A DNA stretch of 64,000 bases, taken from assembly GCF_002886255.1 (NCBI RefSeq), contig NZ_KZ614149.1, forward strand, positions 3,224,001 to 3,288,000. The letters are read 5' to 3'. The position numbers and the translations under genes were made by a program. The stretch is from Alteribacillus bidgolensis (GTDB lineage: Bacteria; Bacillota; Bacilli; Bacillales; Marinococcaceae). This document shows, one piece after another, positions 35,265-44,762 of the stretch. Each line of letters begins with the position of its first letter. Within the stretch, counting starts at the first letter, position 1. The notes below the pieces were generated by a model. It made no database searches, was not told the origin of the DNA, and was given only the letters and a program-made list of their open reading frames with translations.

Positions 35265-36545
35265 ATGCTTGATGTTAAAAGACTTCGTAATAACTTTAAC
35301 GAGGTAAAACAAAAGCTGGATAAACGGGGAGAAAATATTAGTGAAATTGATAAATTTCAAGAACTAGATGAAAAACGAAGAACGCTTATCCAAAAAACAG
35401 AAGAGTTAAAACAGCGGAGAAATACAGTTTCACAGCAAGTAGCTCAGCTAAAAAGAGAAAAGAAAGACGCTGATCATTTGATAAAGGAAACAAAAAAAGT
35501 TTCAGCTGATATTAAAGCATTAGATGAAGAATTAAAGCAAGTTGAAGAAATGCTGAACCATCTCATGCTTCGTGTTCCAAATGTTCCTCATGAAAGTGTT
35601 CCATACGGGGAAGATGAGACAGATAATGAAGAAATTCGACAATGGGGTAAAGTCCCTTCCTTCCCGTTTGAAGCGAAAGCCCATTGGGAACTTGCAGATG
35701 AATTGCAAATGATGGATTTTGAAAGAGCTTCTAAAGTAACAGGAAGCAGATTTGTGTTTTATAAGGGCGCTGGAGCAAAATTAGAACGTGGATTAATTAA
35801 CTTTATGATGGACTTACATGAGGAAGAGCACGAATATGAAGAATTGCTCCCTCCTTACTTGGTTAATCGTGATAGTATGACAGGTACGGGGCAGCTTCCA
35901 AAATTTGAAGAAGATGCATTTCAGATTAAAGAAGAAGATTACTTTTTAATACCTACAGCGGAAGTGCCAGTAACAAATTTGTATCGTGATGAAATTTTAC
36001 AAGCAGATGATTTACCGATTGCATACGCTGCTTACAGCGCTTGTTTTCGCTCCGAAGCAGGTTCTGCAGGAAGAGATACGCGTGGTTTAATTCGTCAACA
36101 TCAATTCAATAAAGTGGAGCTTGTTCGTTTCGTAAAACCAGAAGATTCGTATGAAGAATTAGAAACATTAACAGGCCATGCAGAAAAAGTTCTTCAGCTT
36201 CTAGAACTTCCATACCGTGTTATGAATATGTGCAGCGGAGATCTTGGTTTTACTGCAGCTAAAAAGTATGATATCGAAGTGTGGCTTCCAAGCTATGAAG
36301 ACTTTAAAGAAATTTCTTCTTGCAGTAATTTTGAAGACTTTCAAGCGCGTCGTGCTAATATACGTTTTAAACGAGATCAAAAGTCTAAAACAGAATTTGT
36401 CCATACATTGAACGGTTCTGGTCTTGCCATTGGAAGAACAGTTGCAGCTATTATGGAAAATTATCAGCAAGAAGATGGCAGTATAAAAATTCCTCAAGTT
36501 TTGCGATCATATATGGGCGGCAAAGAATTTATCAAAAAGCAATAA
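35265..36545 (+). CDS. serS: Seryl-tRNA synthetase
   Basis: 426 residues. The N-terminal tRNA-binding coiled coil (about 25-105) precedes the class II core: motif 2 FRSEAGSAGRDTRGLIRQHQF and motif 3 GSGLAIGRTVAAIMENYQ, with the Ser-binding TAEVPVTN loop. AAAGGAGG before the ATG. Controlled by the T-box upstream; repeat H lies between T-box and start. Confidence 0.98.
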   Translation: MLDVKRLRNNFNEVKQKLDKRGENISEIDKFQELDEKRRTLIQKTEELKQRRNTVSQQVAQLKREKKDADHLIKETKKVSADIKALDEELKQVEEMLNHLMLRVPNVPHESVPYGEDETDNEEIRQWGKVPSFPFEAKAHWELADELQMMDFERASKVTGSRFVFYKGAGAKLERGLINFMMDLHEEEHEYEELLPPYLVNRDSMTGTGQLPKFEEDAFQIKEEDYFLIPTAEVPVTNLYRDEILQADDLPIAYAAYSACFRSEAGSAGRDTRGLIRQHQFNKVELVRFVKPEDSYEELETLTGHAEKVLQLLELPYRVMNMCSGDLGFTAAKKYDIEVWLPSYEDFKEISSCSNFEDFQARRANIRFKRDQKSKTEFVHTLNGSGLAIGRTVAAIMENYQQEDGSIKIPQVLRSYMGGKEFIKKQ

Positions 36546-36553
36546 AACGAACG

Positions 36554-36594
36554 AAAAAGAAGGCGGGTGTGTATAACAGCCTTCTTTTTATTTT
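36554..36594 (+). terminator. Intrinsic terminator of serS
   Basis: Arms AAAGAAGGC and GCCTTCTTTTT around GGGTGTGTATAACA, followed by a T-rich tail. Confidence 0.88.
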
Positions 36595-36854
36595 TCCTGT
36601 ACGTAAAGTATTTATAAACTTCAAGGGCACCCGATTTTGTGTAATAGGTTGAAATGATAGAATTCAATGGCAAAATATAAAGTATATAAAATAAAGATTC
36701 GAAAAAAACTGAAAACTGTATTGCAATATTTATTATAATTACTTATAATAACTTTGATTGCAGGTAATGTACGAATTTATTAACAAACAGATTAAGTATT
36801 TATTGTTTTCGTAAAGAACGAAAAGAGATTCTTTTAAAATAGTAAGGAAATGAA
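36595..36854. other. AT-rich gap upstream of the Lrp-type regulator
   Basis: Very AT-rich, no gene. It presumably contains the regulator promoter and Lrp-type binding sites, but no single promoter stands out. Confidence 0.5.
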
Positions 36855-37316
36855 GTGAGGTATATGAAAACTTTAGACCAAACTGATCTCTTAATTCTAG
36901 GTTACCTTCAAGAAAATGGGAAACGTTCTTATAGTGAAATAGCTCGTTTTCTTGACGTTAGTGAAGGGACTGTGCGCTCACGTATAAATAAAATGTTGAA
37001 AAACAATGTGTTTGAATTTATTATCCATACAAATCCAAACAAAGTTGGACTGAAAGTTCAAGCGATTATAGGCTTATCGACAAAACTAGGAAAGCAAGAA
37101 GATATAGCTGAATACCTGAATTCCTATTCAGAAGTTCGATTTATTGGTGCTTTTTCAGGAAAACATGATTTAATTATACAAGCTTACTTCCGAAATAATG
37201 AGGATTTAGTCAAATTTGTCAATACGGAACTATCGCAGATTGACGGGATTTTAAATGCGGATGTAAATGTTGAATTAAAACAGTACAAAGATTCGTTTTC
37301 GTATATACTCCCCTAG
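36855..37316 (+). CDS. Lrp/AsnC family transcriptional regulator
   Basis: 153 residues if the GTG at 36855 (AAGGA 6 bases upstream) is used; ATG 36864 is nearly as good. N-terminal helix-turn-helix (TDLLILGYLQENGKRSYSEI, then VSEGTVRSRINKML) and a C-terminal RAM ligand domain (FIGAFSGKHDLIIQAYF). It lies 45 bases before the peptide-transporter operon in the same direction and is likely its regulator or co-transcribed with it; that is inference. Confidence 0.88.
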   Translation: MRYMKTLDQTDLLILGYLQENGKRSYSEIARFLDVSEGTVRSRINKMLKNNVFEFIIHTNPNKVGLKVQAIIGLSTKLGKQEDIAEYLNSYSEVRFIGAFSGKHDLIIQAYFRNNEDLVKFVNTELSQIDGILNADVNVELKQYKDSFSYILP

Positions 37317-37361
37317 AAAAGTGTGCGAAAACAGGAAACGATAAATATGCGGGGTGTGTAT

Positions 37362-38384
37362 ATGAGCAATGAGCCACGGCTTGAAGTGAATGGATTAAAA
37401 ACATATATTACATTTGAAAACAAGAAACAAGCGAAAGCGGTCGATGGAGTGGACTTTGTCATACATAAAGGAGAAACAACAGCCTTAGTCGGAGAATCAG
37501 GAAGTGGAAAAAGTATGACTTCTATGTCGATTATACGACTTATTCCAGAACCGTCTGGCAAAATTATAGAAGGCTCCATTAAGCTTGAGGGAAAAGATTT
37601 ACTTAAGCTTTCCGATAAGCAAATGGAAAAAGTGCGAGGGAACGAGATTGGAATGATATTTCAAGACCCTCATTCTTCTTTGAATCCTGTGTTTACAGTA
37701 GGTATGCAAATAGCTGAACCGTTAAGAAAACATAAAAAAATGAAGAAAAAAGAAGCATACAATAAAGCTGTCGATTTATTAGTAATGGCAGGTCTGCCCG
37801 ATGCAGCCCAAATAGTAAATATGTATCCCCATCAATTATCAGGAGGAATGGTACAAAGGGTAGTCATTGCTATCGCTATGTCTTGTGATCCAAAACTGAT
37901 TATTGCAGATGAACCGACAACTGCTCTAGATGTTACCATTCAATCCCAAATTCTTGATTTGATGAAAGACCTGAAGGATCAAACAAATTCGGCCGTTCTT
38001 ATGATTACCCACGATCTTGGAGTCGTTTCCGAAGCGGCAGATAAAGTCATGGTGATGTATGGCGGCCAAATCGTAGAAAAAGCTTCAGTGAAAGAGTTGT
38101 TCTGTAATCCAAAGCATCCTTACACGATTGGACTTTTAGCAAGTATACCTAGGATAGAAGATGAAAAAAAAAGACTAGAATCTATTCAAGGAACGGTACC
38201 GCCTTCCCATGCTTTTCCGGAAGGGTGCCGATTTGCACCAAGGTGTAAGCATGCTATAGAAGCTTGTACAAAAACAGTACCAGAACTAATTGAAACTAAC
38301 AATGATCATGAGGTTCGGTGTATTCTGTATAGAGGGGAGGAGACTAAGCCCCGTGACAATCATGAACAGCGAAACACAAACTAA
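37362..38384 (+). CDS. appD: Oligopeptide ABC transporter ATP-binding protein (AppD/OppD type)
   Basis: 340 residues from MSNEPRLEVNGLKTYI, with GGGGTG before ATG 37362. Walker A GESGSGKSMTSMS (about 45), signature LSGGMVQRVVIA, Walker B LIIADEPTTALDV, H-loop MITHDLGV, and the C-terminal cysteine-bearing oligo_HPY region (GCRFAPRCKHAIEAC). First of a D-F-A-B-C ordered operon like B. subtilis app. Overlaps the next gene by 32 bases. Confidence 0.9.
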   Translation: MSNEPRLEVNGLKTYITFENKKQAKAVDGVDFVIHKGETTALVGESGSGKSMTSMSIIRLIPEPSGKIIEGSIKLEGKDLLKLSDKQMEKVRGNEIGMIFQDPHSSLNPVFTVGMQIAEPLRKHKKMKKKEAYNKAVDLLVMAGLPDAAQIVNMYPHQLSGGMVQRVVIAIAMSCDPKLIIADEPTTALDVTIQSQILDLMKDLKDQTNSAVLMITHDLGVVSEAADKVMVMYGGQIVEKASVKELFCNPKHPYTIGLLASIPRIEDEKKRLESIQGTVPPSHAFPEGCRFAPRCKHAIEACTKTVPELIETNNDHEVRCILYRGEETKPRDNHEQRNTN

Positions 38385-39369
38385 TTCTCTTACACCATCA
38401 GAGACAAAAGAAAAATTAGTAGAGGTAAAAAATCTCAAAAAATATTTTCCTGTGAAAGGCGGCATTTTAAAAAGAACAATTGGGCACGTAAAGGCAGTAG
38501 AAAACGTAACTTTAAGCATTTATCAAGGTGAAACGCTTGGTCTCGTTGGAGAGTCAGGATCTGGAAAGTCAACACTTGGTCACTTAATTTTAAAACTGCT
38601 TGATCCTACGGAAGGCAAAATAATTTTTAATGGCAAGGATATTACAAGCTATTCTCAACGAAAAATCCGTCCTTATCGAAAGAACATGCAAATGATATTT
38701 CAAGATCCATATAGTTCACTCAATCCTAGAATGAGCGTAGGAGATTTAATTGAAGAGCCGCTCATTCTGCATGATAGATTGACAAAAAAGGAACGACAAA
38801 ACCGGATCATTGAGCTTCTGCACACTGTAGGGCTAGATGAAGAAACTCGGTTTAAATACCCGCATGAGTTTTCCGGAGGACAGCTCCAGAGAATTGGAAT
38901 TGCCCGTGCCCTCTCCTCTCGCCCTTCATTAGTTATTGGAGATGAACCTGTCTCACTACTAGATGTTTCTGTACAGTCGCAAGTTCTTCATTTAATGAGT
39001 GATTTGCAAATAAAGTTTAACCTTACATATTTATTTATTTCTCATGATCTAAGTGTTGTAAAACACATGTGTGACAGGATAGCAGTCATGTATTTAGGCA
39101 GAATTGCAGAGGTTGCTCCTAAGCATTCATTGTACAAAGAGCCGCTTCATCCTTATACAAAAGCACTTATTGCAAGTGTCCCAGGTGTAGATAGAAAGCG
39201 AGAAAAGGTAAAGCTTGAAGGAAATATGCCTAGCCCGTCAAATCATCCTGCTGGCTGTCCTTTTCATACTAGATGTCCGGAATCACATAATCGTTGTACA
39301 GTAGAACGGCCTGAATTAATAAATATGGGCAATGATCATTATGTTGCCTGTCACCTATATACAGAATAA
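38353..39369 (+). CDS. appF: Oligopeptide ABC transporter ATP-binding protein (AppF/OppF type)
   Basis: 338 residues using the GTG at 38353, 10 bases after GGAGGAG; an ATG at 38362 is possible. Walker A GESGSGKSTLGHL, signature FSGGQLQRIGIARALSS, Walker B LVIGDEPVSLLDV, H-loop FISHDLSV, and a C-terminal GCPFHTRCPESHNRC Cys motif. Pairs with AppD as the ATPase heterodimer. The GD in Walker B (normally AD or CD) is a minor variation. Confidence 0.9.
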   Translation: MTIMNSETQTNSLTPSETKEKLVEVKNLKKYFPVKGGILKRTIGHVKAVENVTLSIYQGETLGLVGESGSGKSTLGHLILKLLDPTEGKIIFNGKDITSYSQRKIRPYRKNMQMIFQDPYSSLNPRMSVGDLIEEPLILHDRLTKKERQNRIIELLHTVGLDEETRFKYPHEFSGGQLQRIGIARALSSRPSLVIGDEPVSLLDVSVQSQVLHLMSDLQIKFNLTYLFISHDLSVVKHMCDRIAVMYLGRIAEVAPKHSLYKEPLHPYTKALIASVPGVDRKREKVKLEGNMPSPSNHPAGCPFHTRCPESHNRCTVERPELINMGNDHYVACHLYTE

Positions 39370-39463
39370 GACCAAAACGTTCAGCAATGAAACAGGAAAA
39401 TCTTACGTCAAAAAGGGAGAAAAAGCCAAGTTCTTCTAATGAAAAGATTAAGGGGGGAATAAA

Positions 39464-41254
39464 ATGAAAAAGCAAAGTTTGCAGTTAATTTTCATTGCAC
39501 TGATTTCCTTTGGATTTATCCTTGCAGCTTGCAGCAGGGAAGATGAACCAATCGAAGAAGAAGTGACAGGTGCAGGCGAAGATCCGACAGAAATAAAAGA
39601 AGAAACGGTGGAAGAACCAACCGGGGAGCCCCAACAAGGCGGAACGATTACAGCCGCTATGTATTCAGCGCCAGGCGGACAATTTAATCCAATTTTTTAT
39701 GAAGATGCATATGAAAATAATATATTGTCTTTTACACATGATTTTTTAGTAGCTCAGGACGAGAACCTGGAATTCACCCCAGAATTAGCTCATGATTGGA
39801 AGTTTAATGAGGATCAGACGGAAATTACTTATTTTCTTGAAGAAGACGTAACCTGGCATGATGGAGAACAATTTACCGCAGATGATGTCGTATTTACTTT
39901 TACCTCTATGGCAGACCCCGAGTACATTAATTCGGGCGGATTACGAACAGAATTTGTAAATAAGCTTGTAGGATATGAAGAATACGCAGCTGGCGAAGCT
40001 GATGAATTAGAAGGCGTTCAAGCCGAAGATGATTATACGGTCACCTTTACATTTAAAGAACCGAATGTAACTGCACTGTATAACACAAGTTTTCCGATTA
40101 TTCCTGAACATGTTTTCTCTGATATAGCAGTCGAAGATATGGCTGAACATCCTGCCTCCACGGATGCTGGTGAAGTGATAGGTACAGGACCATTTAAATT
40201 GACCGAGATGCAGGATGGAGAGCAGTACATTTTAGAAAAACATGAGGAGTATTGGAAAGGAGAACCGTATCTTGATAGGATACAGTGGCAGGTAATTGAT
40301 CAAGAAATTATGACTGGTATGCTTGAAAATGGAGAGCTTGACTTAGTGAAAGATCCTGGCGGTGTGCCAAAAGCAGACATAGAAACAGTAAAACAAATGG
40401 AACATATTACAATGTTTGAACAGCAAGACTTAGGGTATCAATATCTTGGCTTTCGACATCACCGTGGACCAAATGATTCTGTAACAGATAAAAGTACATG
40501 GGAACCAAACGAAAAAGTGCAGGATAAAGAACTTCGCCAAGCTATCGCACATGCCATTAATCGGGAAGGCATCATTGAAGGTTTGTTGTATGGAAGCGGT
40601 CAAGTTTTGAATGCTCCTTTCCCTGAAGCATCCTGGGCTTATGATCCGGAGGCTGTACATCAATATGAATACAGTGAAGACAAAGCAAATGAACTTCTTG
40701 ATAATGCAGGATATAAAGACACAAACGATGACGGATTCCGTGAAAATCCGGAGGGAGAAGAGTTTGTATTAAACCTTGATTATCCTACGGGCAACAAAGT
40801 GCGTGAAGATGCTGCTCCGATAATTAAAGACAACCTGGAAAGTGTAGGATTAAAGGTTGACCTGCGCCACCCCCGTGATGCGTCTGCTCACTTTGTAGAG
40901 CTGGAAAAAAACAATACCGATTGGGACATGTATTTGGCAGGATGGGGGCTTGCTTCTGGTGATCCGGATCCAGATCCTCTTCATGGATCCGAATCAGCTT
41001 ATAATTATTTACGTTGGGATAACGAAGAAAGCGATAAACTTATTCAAGAAGCAAAACAGGCACCTGAAGCTTTCGATTTGGAGTTTAGAGAAAAAAAGTA
41101 CGCAGAATGGGCTGCGTTATTTTCTGAAGAGCTTCCAGAAATCCCGCTTTATTCCGAAAACAATGTATTTGCTCACAACAGCAGTTTACACGGTATTACA
41201 AAAAAACCTCACACGATCGTGGATAATTCCCACGAATGGTGGTTGGAACAATAA
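39464..41254 (+). CDS. appA: Oligopeptide-binding lipoprotein (AppA/OppA type)
   Basis: 596 residues. Lipoprotein signal peptide MKKQSLQLIFIALISFGFIL with lipobox LAAC (Cys23), an acidic low-complexity linker (about 26-60), then a family 5 solute-binding fold (DWKFNEDQTEITYFLEEDV, WHDGEQFTADDVVFTF, RQAIAHAINREGI). Outer-surface binding protein for peptides. Very acidic. Third gene of the operon; AAGGGGGG before the ATG. Confidence 0.92.
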   Translation: MKKQSLQLIFIALISFGFILAACSREDEPIEEEVTGAGEDPTEIKEETVEEPTGEPQQGGTITAAMYSAPGGQFNPIFYEDAYENNILSFTHDFLVAQDENLEFTPELAHDWKFNEDQTEITYFLEEDVTWHDGEQFTADDVVFTFTSMADPEYINSGGLRTEFVNKLVGYEEYAAGEADELEGVQAEDDYTVTFTFKEPNVTALYNTSFPIIPEHVFSDIAVEDMAEHPASTDAGEVIGTGPFKLTEMQDGEQYILEKHEEYWKGEPYLDRIQWQVIDQEIMTGMLENGELDLVKDPGGVPKADIETVKQMEHITMFEQQDLGYQYLGFRHHRGPNDSVTDKSTWEPNEKVQDKELRQAIAHAINREGIIEGLLYGSGQVLNAPFPEASWAYDPEAVHQYEYSEDKANELLDNAGYKDTNDDGFRENPEGEEFVLNLDYPTGNKVREDAAPIIKDNLESVGLKVDLRHPRDASAHFVELEKNNTDWDMYLAGWGLASGDPDPDPLHGSESAYNYLRWDNEESDKLIQEAKQAPEAFDLEFREKKYAEWAALFSEELPEIPLYSENNVFAHNSSLHGITKKPHTIVDNSHEWWLEQ

Positions 41255-41343
41255 TTTAAAACAAGGGGGGGTATGGCTGAAATGTGGCCATACGCCTATT
41301 ACAAACAGCATATCTATGTGCTCAAAGAGGAGGAAAAGAAATT

Positions 41344-42309
41344 ATGTATATCTATGTTATACGCAGGATCCTTCTTTTTATTCCTATGTTGATTGCTGTT
41401 TCATTTATTGTGTTCATGCTTGCTTTTATTGCCCCAGGTGATCCGCTCACAGGAGAACGTATAGACCCATCGGTGGATACTGAAGTGCTGGATCAACGAC
41501 GTGAAGCTTTAGGGATAAATGATCCCTTTTATGTGCAATACTTTCATTGGCTCGGTTCTGTGGCAAAAGGGGAATTAGGAAACTCTATAAACTATAATGG
41601 CCGCACCGTAGAAGGGCTGATTCTATCTAGGATAGATAACACTCTATACTTATCTGTCTTTTCTTTACTTTTTACTATAATTGTTGCATTGCCTATCGGT
41701 ATCTACTCGGCTAGAAAACCACATTCTCTTTTAGACTATGGAGCTACTGCATTTGCATTTTTAGGACTTGCGATACCTAATTTTTTTGCTGGTCTCCTAC
41801 TTATCTATGTTTTTGCTTTTCAACTAGGGTGGTTTCCATCGCAGGGCTCTGTCTCAACGGCGGGATTGTCAGGATTTGATTATTTTTTTGATAAAATAAG
41901 ACATTTAATTCTGCCTGGTACTACGCTTGGATTAGCCAGTACGGCTGTTTATATGAGGTACATACGAAGTGAAATGATGGATGTGATGACGAGCCATTTT
42001 ATTCGAGCAGTAAAAGCTAAAGGAATGGGAAATAAAAGTGTATTGTACAAGCATACGCTCCGTAATGCCCTTATCCCTGTGATTACCCTGCTCGGATTTG
42101 AATTTGGCATGCTATTAAGCGGAGCAGTTATTACTGAAGCTGTATTTAATTATCCTGGTCTTGGTACATTGTTTCTAGATTCAATCATTAATCGGGACTA
42201 TCCTGTCATCATGGGAATAAATCTTATTCTCTCGGTAACCATTTTAGTCGGAAATCTTCTAGCTGATATCTGTTATGCCGTGGTTGATCCGAGAATTCGG
42301 TACGATTAG
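41344..42309 (+). CDS. appB: Oligopeptide ABC transporter permease (AppB/OppB type)
   Basis: 321 residues from MYIYVIRRILLFIPMLIAVS with GAGGAGG before 41344 (the frame is open upstream to 41284). Six membrane helices, N-terminal OppB segment and the EAA loop at YIRSEMMDVMTSHFIRAVKA. Forms the channel with AppC. Confidence 0.92.
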   Translation: MYIYVIRRILLFIPMLIAVSFIVFMLAFIAPGDPLTGERIDPSVDTEVLDQRREALGINDPFYVQYFHWLGSVAKGELGNSINYNGRTVEGLILSRIDNTLYLSVFSLLFTIIVALPIGIYSARKPHSLLDYGATAFAFLGLAIPNFFAGLLLIYVFAFQLGWFPSQGSVSTAGLSGFDYFFDKIRHLILPGTTLGLASTAVYMRYIRSEMMDVMTSHFIRAVKAKGMGNKSVLYKHTLRNALIPVITLLGFEFGMLLSGAVITEAVFNYPGLGTLFLDSIINRDYPVIMGINLILSVTILVGNLLADICYAVVDPRIRYD

Positions 42310-42319
42310 GAGGGAGTTT

Positions 42320-43213
42320 ATGGAACATACACAATCAACTGCTTCTTATAAATTGCAAAAGGGACACAGCCTGCTTACATTGGCCATGAAACGGTTCTTA
42401 AAAAATAAACTTGCTCTTACAGGTATTATTATTCTTGTTTTTTTTACATTCATTGCAATTTTCGCTCCGTTTTTAACGACACATGATCCTACGAAACATG
42501 ATTTATTAAATGTAATGGCTCGGCCTAGTGCAGAAAATTGGTTAGGTACGGATGGTTCAGGAAGAGATAATTTTGCAAGGTTCGTTTACGGCTCACGCGT
42601 TACCCTTCTTATCGGTTTTTTGTCCATGCTCTGTGTCATTATTGTTGGGGTGATTCTAGGGTCGCTTGCTGGATACTATGGTGGAATAGTAGACGGAATT
42701 ATTATGCGTACGGCAGATATTGTTTTAACTCTTCCTTTTCTATTATTTGTGTTAACCATCATTGCAATCATTCAAAATATAACGATCCCACTATTTGTAC
42801 TGGTTATCGCTGCAACTAATTGGCCGAATATAACGAGAATATTACGTGGAACGTTTTTATCATTAAGGGAAAAGGAATTTATTTTAAGTGCACGAGCAGC
42901 TGGATGTTCAGATTGGCGCATCATTATGAAACACTTTTTACCAAACGCGATTGGTCCCATTATTGTTAACGCAACGATAATGATGGCTTCTATGATAATA
43001 CTTGAATCAGCACTAAGCTTCGTTGGTTTTGGAATACCGCAGCCTACACCTACTTGGGGAAATATGATTAATGAAGCAAGGAGCATGAGAGTATTAACAG
43101 GCGCTCCGGAGGCATGGGTACCTCCAGGTCTGGCTATTTTATTGACTGTGCTGGCTATTAACTTTATTGGTGATGGTCTTCGTGATGCATTTGACCCGAA
43201 AAGCAGTAAATAA
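42320..43213 (+). CDS. appC: Oligopeptide ABC transporter permease (AppC/OppC type)
   Basis: 297 residues from MEHTQSTASYKLQKGHSLLT with AGGAGGG before 42320. Six helices; the OppC N-terminal domain includes NWLGTDGSGRDNFARFVYG, and the EAA-like loop is LREKEFILSARAAGCSDWRI. Last gene of the operon, 10 bases after appB. Repeat copy I follows inside a terminator-like hairpin. Confidence 0.92.
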   Translation: MEHTQSTASYKLQKGHSLLTLAMKRFLKNKLALTGIIILVFFTFIAIFAPFLTTHDPTKHDLLNVMARPSAENWLGTDGSGRDNFARFVYGSRVTLLIGFLSMLCVIIVGVILGSLAGYYGGIVDGIIMRTADIVLTLPFLLFVLTIIAIIQNITIPLFVLVIAATNWPNITRILRGTFLSLREKEFILSARAAGCSDWRIIMKHFLPNAIGPIIVNATIMMASMIILESALSFVGFGIPQPTPTWGNMINEARSMRVLTGAPEAWVPPGLAILLTVLAINFIGDGLRDAFDPKSSK

Positions 43214-43218
43214 TAAAA

Positions 43219-43342
43219 TGGCAGCAGGGTTAACTTGTACTTTAGGAAAGTTTAACTTTGTAAAAGGGTCAAATTATAAGCAAAACTACGACTTCCTCCA
43301 TTTGGACTTGGCGGTAAGCCAAGTTTTTCTTTGCTGCCTGAA
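43219..43342 (+). terminator. Possible operon terminator arms interrupted by repeat I
   Basis: GGCAGCA (43220-43226) upstream and TGCTGCC (43332-43338) downstream of the repeat are perfect complements, the latter followed by TGAAAAATTTCTT. They could be the arms of a hairpin split by the repeat. The tail is not a clean T-tract. Confidence 0.4.
43237..43331 (+). repeat. Dispersed structured repeat family 1, copy I
   Basis: GTACTTTAGGAAAG to GCCAAGTTTTTCT. Near-consensus; the inner arm is CCTCCA instead of CCGCCA (one mismatch against TGGCGG), shared with copy K. The terminator-like fold is intact. Confidence 0.92.
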
Positions 43343-43371
43343 AAATTTCTTGATTTTTTTTAAAAAGATAC

Positions 43372-43400
43372 TTGCTTCGTTATGGGGGTTGTGCTATTAT
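43372..43400 (+). promoter_or_regulatory. Sigma-A promoter of tRNA-Ser
   Basis: TTGCTT (43372-43377), 17-base spacer, TATTAT (43395-43400), followed by AGTCTTTGTCAGCG, which resembles the start region of the rRNA promoters at 50.3-50.4 kb. Confidence 0.75.
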
Positions 43401-43434
43401 AGTCTTTGTCAGCGAAAAAATACATATTTCACAC

Positions 43435-43527
43435 GGAGGAGTACCCAAGTCTGGCTGAAGGGAGCGGTCTTGAAAACCGCCAGGGGCTTCACGGCCCGCG
43501 GGGGTTCGAATCCCTCCTCCTCCGCCA
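43435..43527 (+). tRNA. tRNA-Ser (anticodon TGA)
   Basis: 93 bases with encoded CCA. Acceptor arms GGAGGAG/CTCCTCC, a long variable arm typical of Ser, T-loop GGTTCGAATCC, and the anticodon loop CTTGAAA in GCGGT/ACCGC giving TGA (43471-43473). This site also holds a tRNA-Ser in B. subtilis. Confidence 0.97.
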
Positions 43528-43600
43528 TACATATTATTCGGTAAACTTAATTTTCCAACATAAATCGATATGCAACACAGTTATGTATAAACGATCTCAG

Positions 43601-43630
43601 TCCCTCCTAGGAAATCTAGGAGGTTTTTTG
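43601..43630 (+). terminator. Intrinsic terminator of tRNA-Ser
   Basis: CCTCCTAG (43603-43610) and CTAGGAGG (43616-43623) with a GAAAT loop, then TTTTTT. Confidence 0.92.
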
Positions 43631-43735
43631 TGTCGAGCTTGAGTACCCAGCCGCTTCGGGGCAGACTGTAAAGGATTTTTTCAAAACGTAAACGTCCTGT
43701 TTTTATCAAAAATCAGCACATCAGTGCAATCCAGT
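43631..43735 (+). repeat. Degenerate GC-rich Bacillus-type repeat
   Basis: TGTCGAGCTTGAGTACCCAG, then CCGCTTCGGGG, parallels the left end of the repeat between gyrB and gyrA. The right side has decayed. Confidence 0.55.
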
Positions 43736-43798
43736 TTGTCATTGTCCAAGTGTACTAGATATCAAAGTACAGATTTTTGTTCTAAGCGGGACTTTTTT

Positions 43799-43886
43799 AT
43801 ACTTTAAGAAAGTCTAACTTCATTAAAGGATAAAAAAATAAGGCTTTCGCCATTAAGGACTTGGCGACAAGCCAAGTTTTTCTAAA
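43799..43886 (+). repeat. Dispersed structured repeat family 1, copy J
   Basis: ATACTTTAAGAAAG to GCCAAGTTTTTCTAA, starting at a T-tract. A short deletion removes the GCAAAACTACG part. The central stem is TCGCCA/TGGCGA instead of CCGCCA/TGGCGG, a compensatory C-G to T-A exchange. Confidence 0.9.
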
Positions 43887-43976
43887 GGTTTCATTAAGTA
43901 AAATGCTCTCATTTTTTTGTGAAAAGCAATATAATGGTGGAAGAGACATTTTATCGGTAGTTAGGAAGGTGCTTTG

Positions 43977-44762
43977 ATGAAGATAAGTTATTATATTATG
44001 CTTCTTGGGGTTATTTTTGTTTTATGTGCTTGTGCTCCTACTGGTTTTCAAGACTCTAGCAAGGACTCAGCGGAAGAATTACATGTGGCTGCGGCTTCTG
44101 ACTTGTATGATGCATTTACTGAAATGGGAGAAAAATTCAAAGGAGCAACCGGAATAGAAGTCACATTTAGTTTCGGTTCAACAGGGCAAATGACTCAGCA
44201 AATTGAACAGGGGGCATCCTCATATGATGTATTTGCTGCAGCTCATGAGTCATACATAGATCGTCTCATTAAAAACGATGTAATGAATAAAGAAACAAAA
44301 AAGAGGTATGCAACAGGAAGAATTGGATTAATGTATGATAGAGATACATATGAAGCGTTGACGCCAGAAGATTTGCTGGAAGACAAGGTACAGCGAATTG
44401 CGATCGCGAATCCGGATCACGCACCCTATGGAAAGGCTGCTAAACAAGCTCTTGAAACATGGGGTATTTGGGAAGAGGTCGAAGAAAAATTGGTCTTTGG
44501 AGAAAATATTCAACAAACGCTGCAATATGTCGAATCAGAGAATGTGGATGTTGGGTTTATTGCCTTATCGTTATCTAAGCAGTCCTCTCTTGCTTTTAAA
44601 CCGATTAAGGCTGAAGACCATGAACCTATTTTACAGGCGTTAGGTATTCCGGATAGAAGTAACCAAAAAGCAGAAGCGAAACAGTTTATTGATTACATTT
44701 ATTCAGATGAGGGACAAGCTGTTATGAATGAGTATGGTTTTTCACTCCCGGAGGAAGAGTGA
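43977..44762 (+). CDS. modA: Molybdate ABC transporter substrate-binding lipoprotein ModA
   Basis: 261 residues from ATG 43977 with AGGAAGG upstream. Signal peptide with lipobox (VLCAC, Cys19), then HVAAASDLYDAFTEMGEKFK, FSFGSTGQMTQQIEQGA, DVFAAAHESYIDRL and the second-lobe signature ANPDHAPYGKAAKQAL. Binds molybdate or tungstate outside the membrane. Its stop abuts the modB ATG. Confidence 0.9.
   Translation: MKISYYIMLLGVIFVLCACAPTGFQDSSKDSAEELHVAAASDLYDAFTEMGEKFKGATGIEVTFSFGSTGQMTQQIEQGASSYDVFAAAHESYIDRLIKNDVMNKETKKRYATGRIGLMYDRDTYEALTPEDLLEDKVQRIAIANPDHAPYGKAAKQALETWGIWEEVEEKLVFGENIQQTLQYVESENVDVGFIALSLSKQSSLAFKPIKAEDHEPILQALGIPDRSNQKAEAKQFIDYIYSDEGQAVMNEYGFSLPEEE

Noticed and set aside
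43406..43642. Plus-strand frame across the tRNA-Ser
   Set aside because: It translates the tRNA and its terminator.
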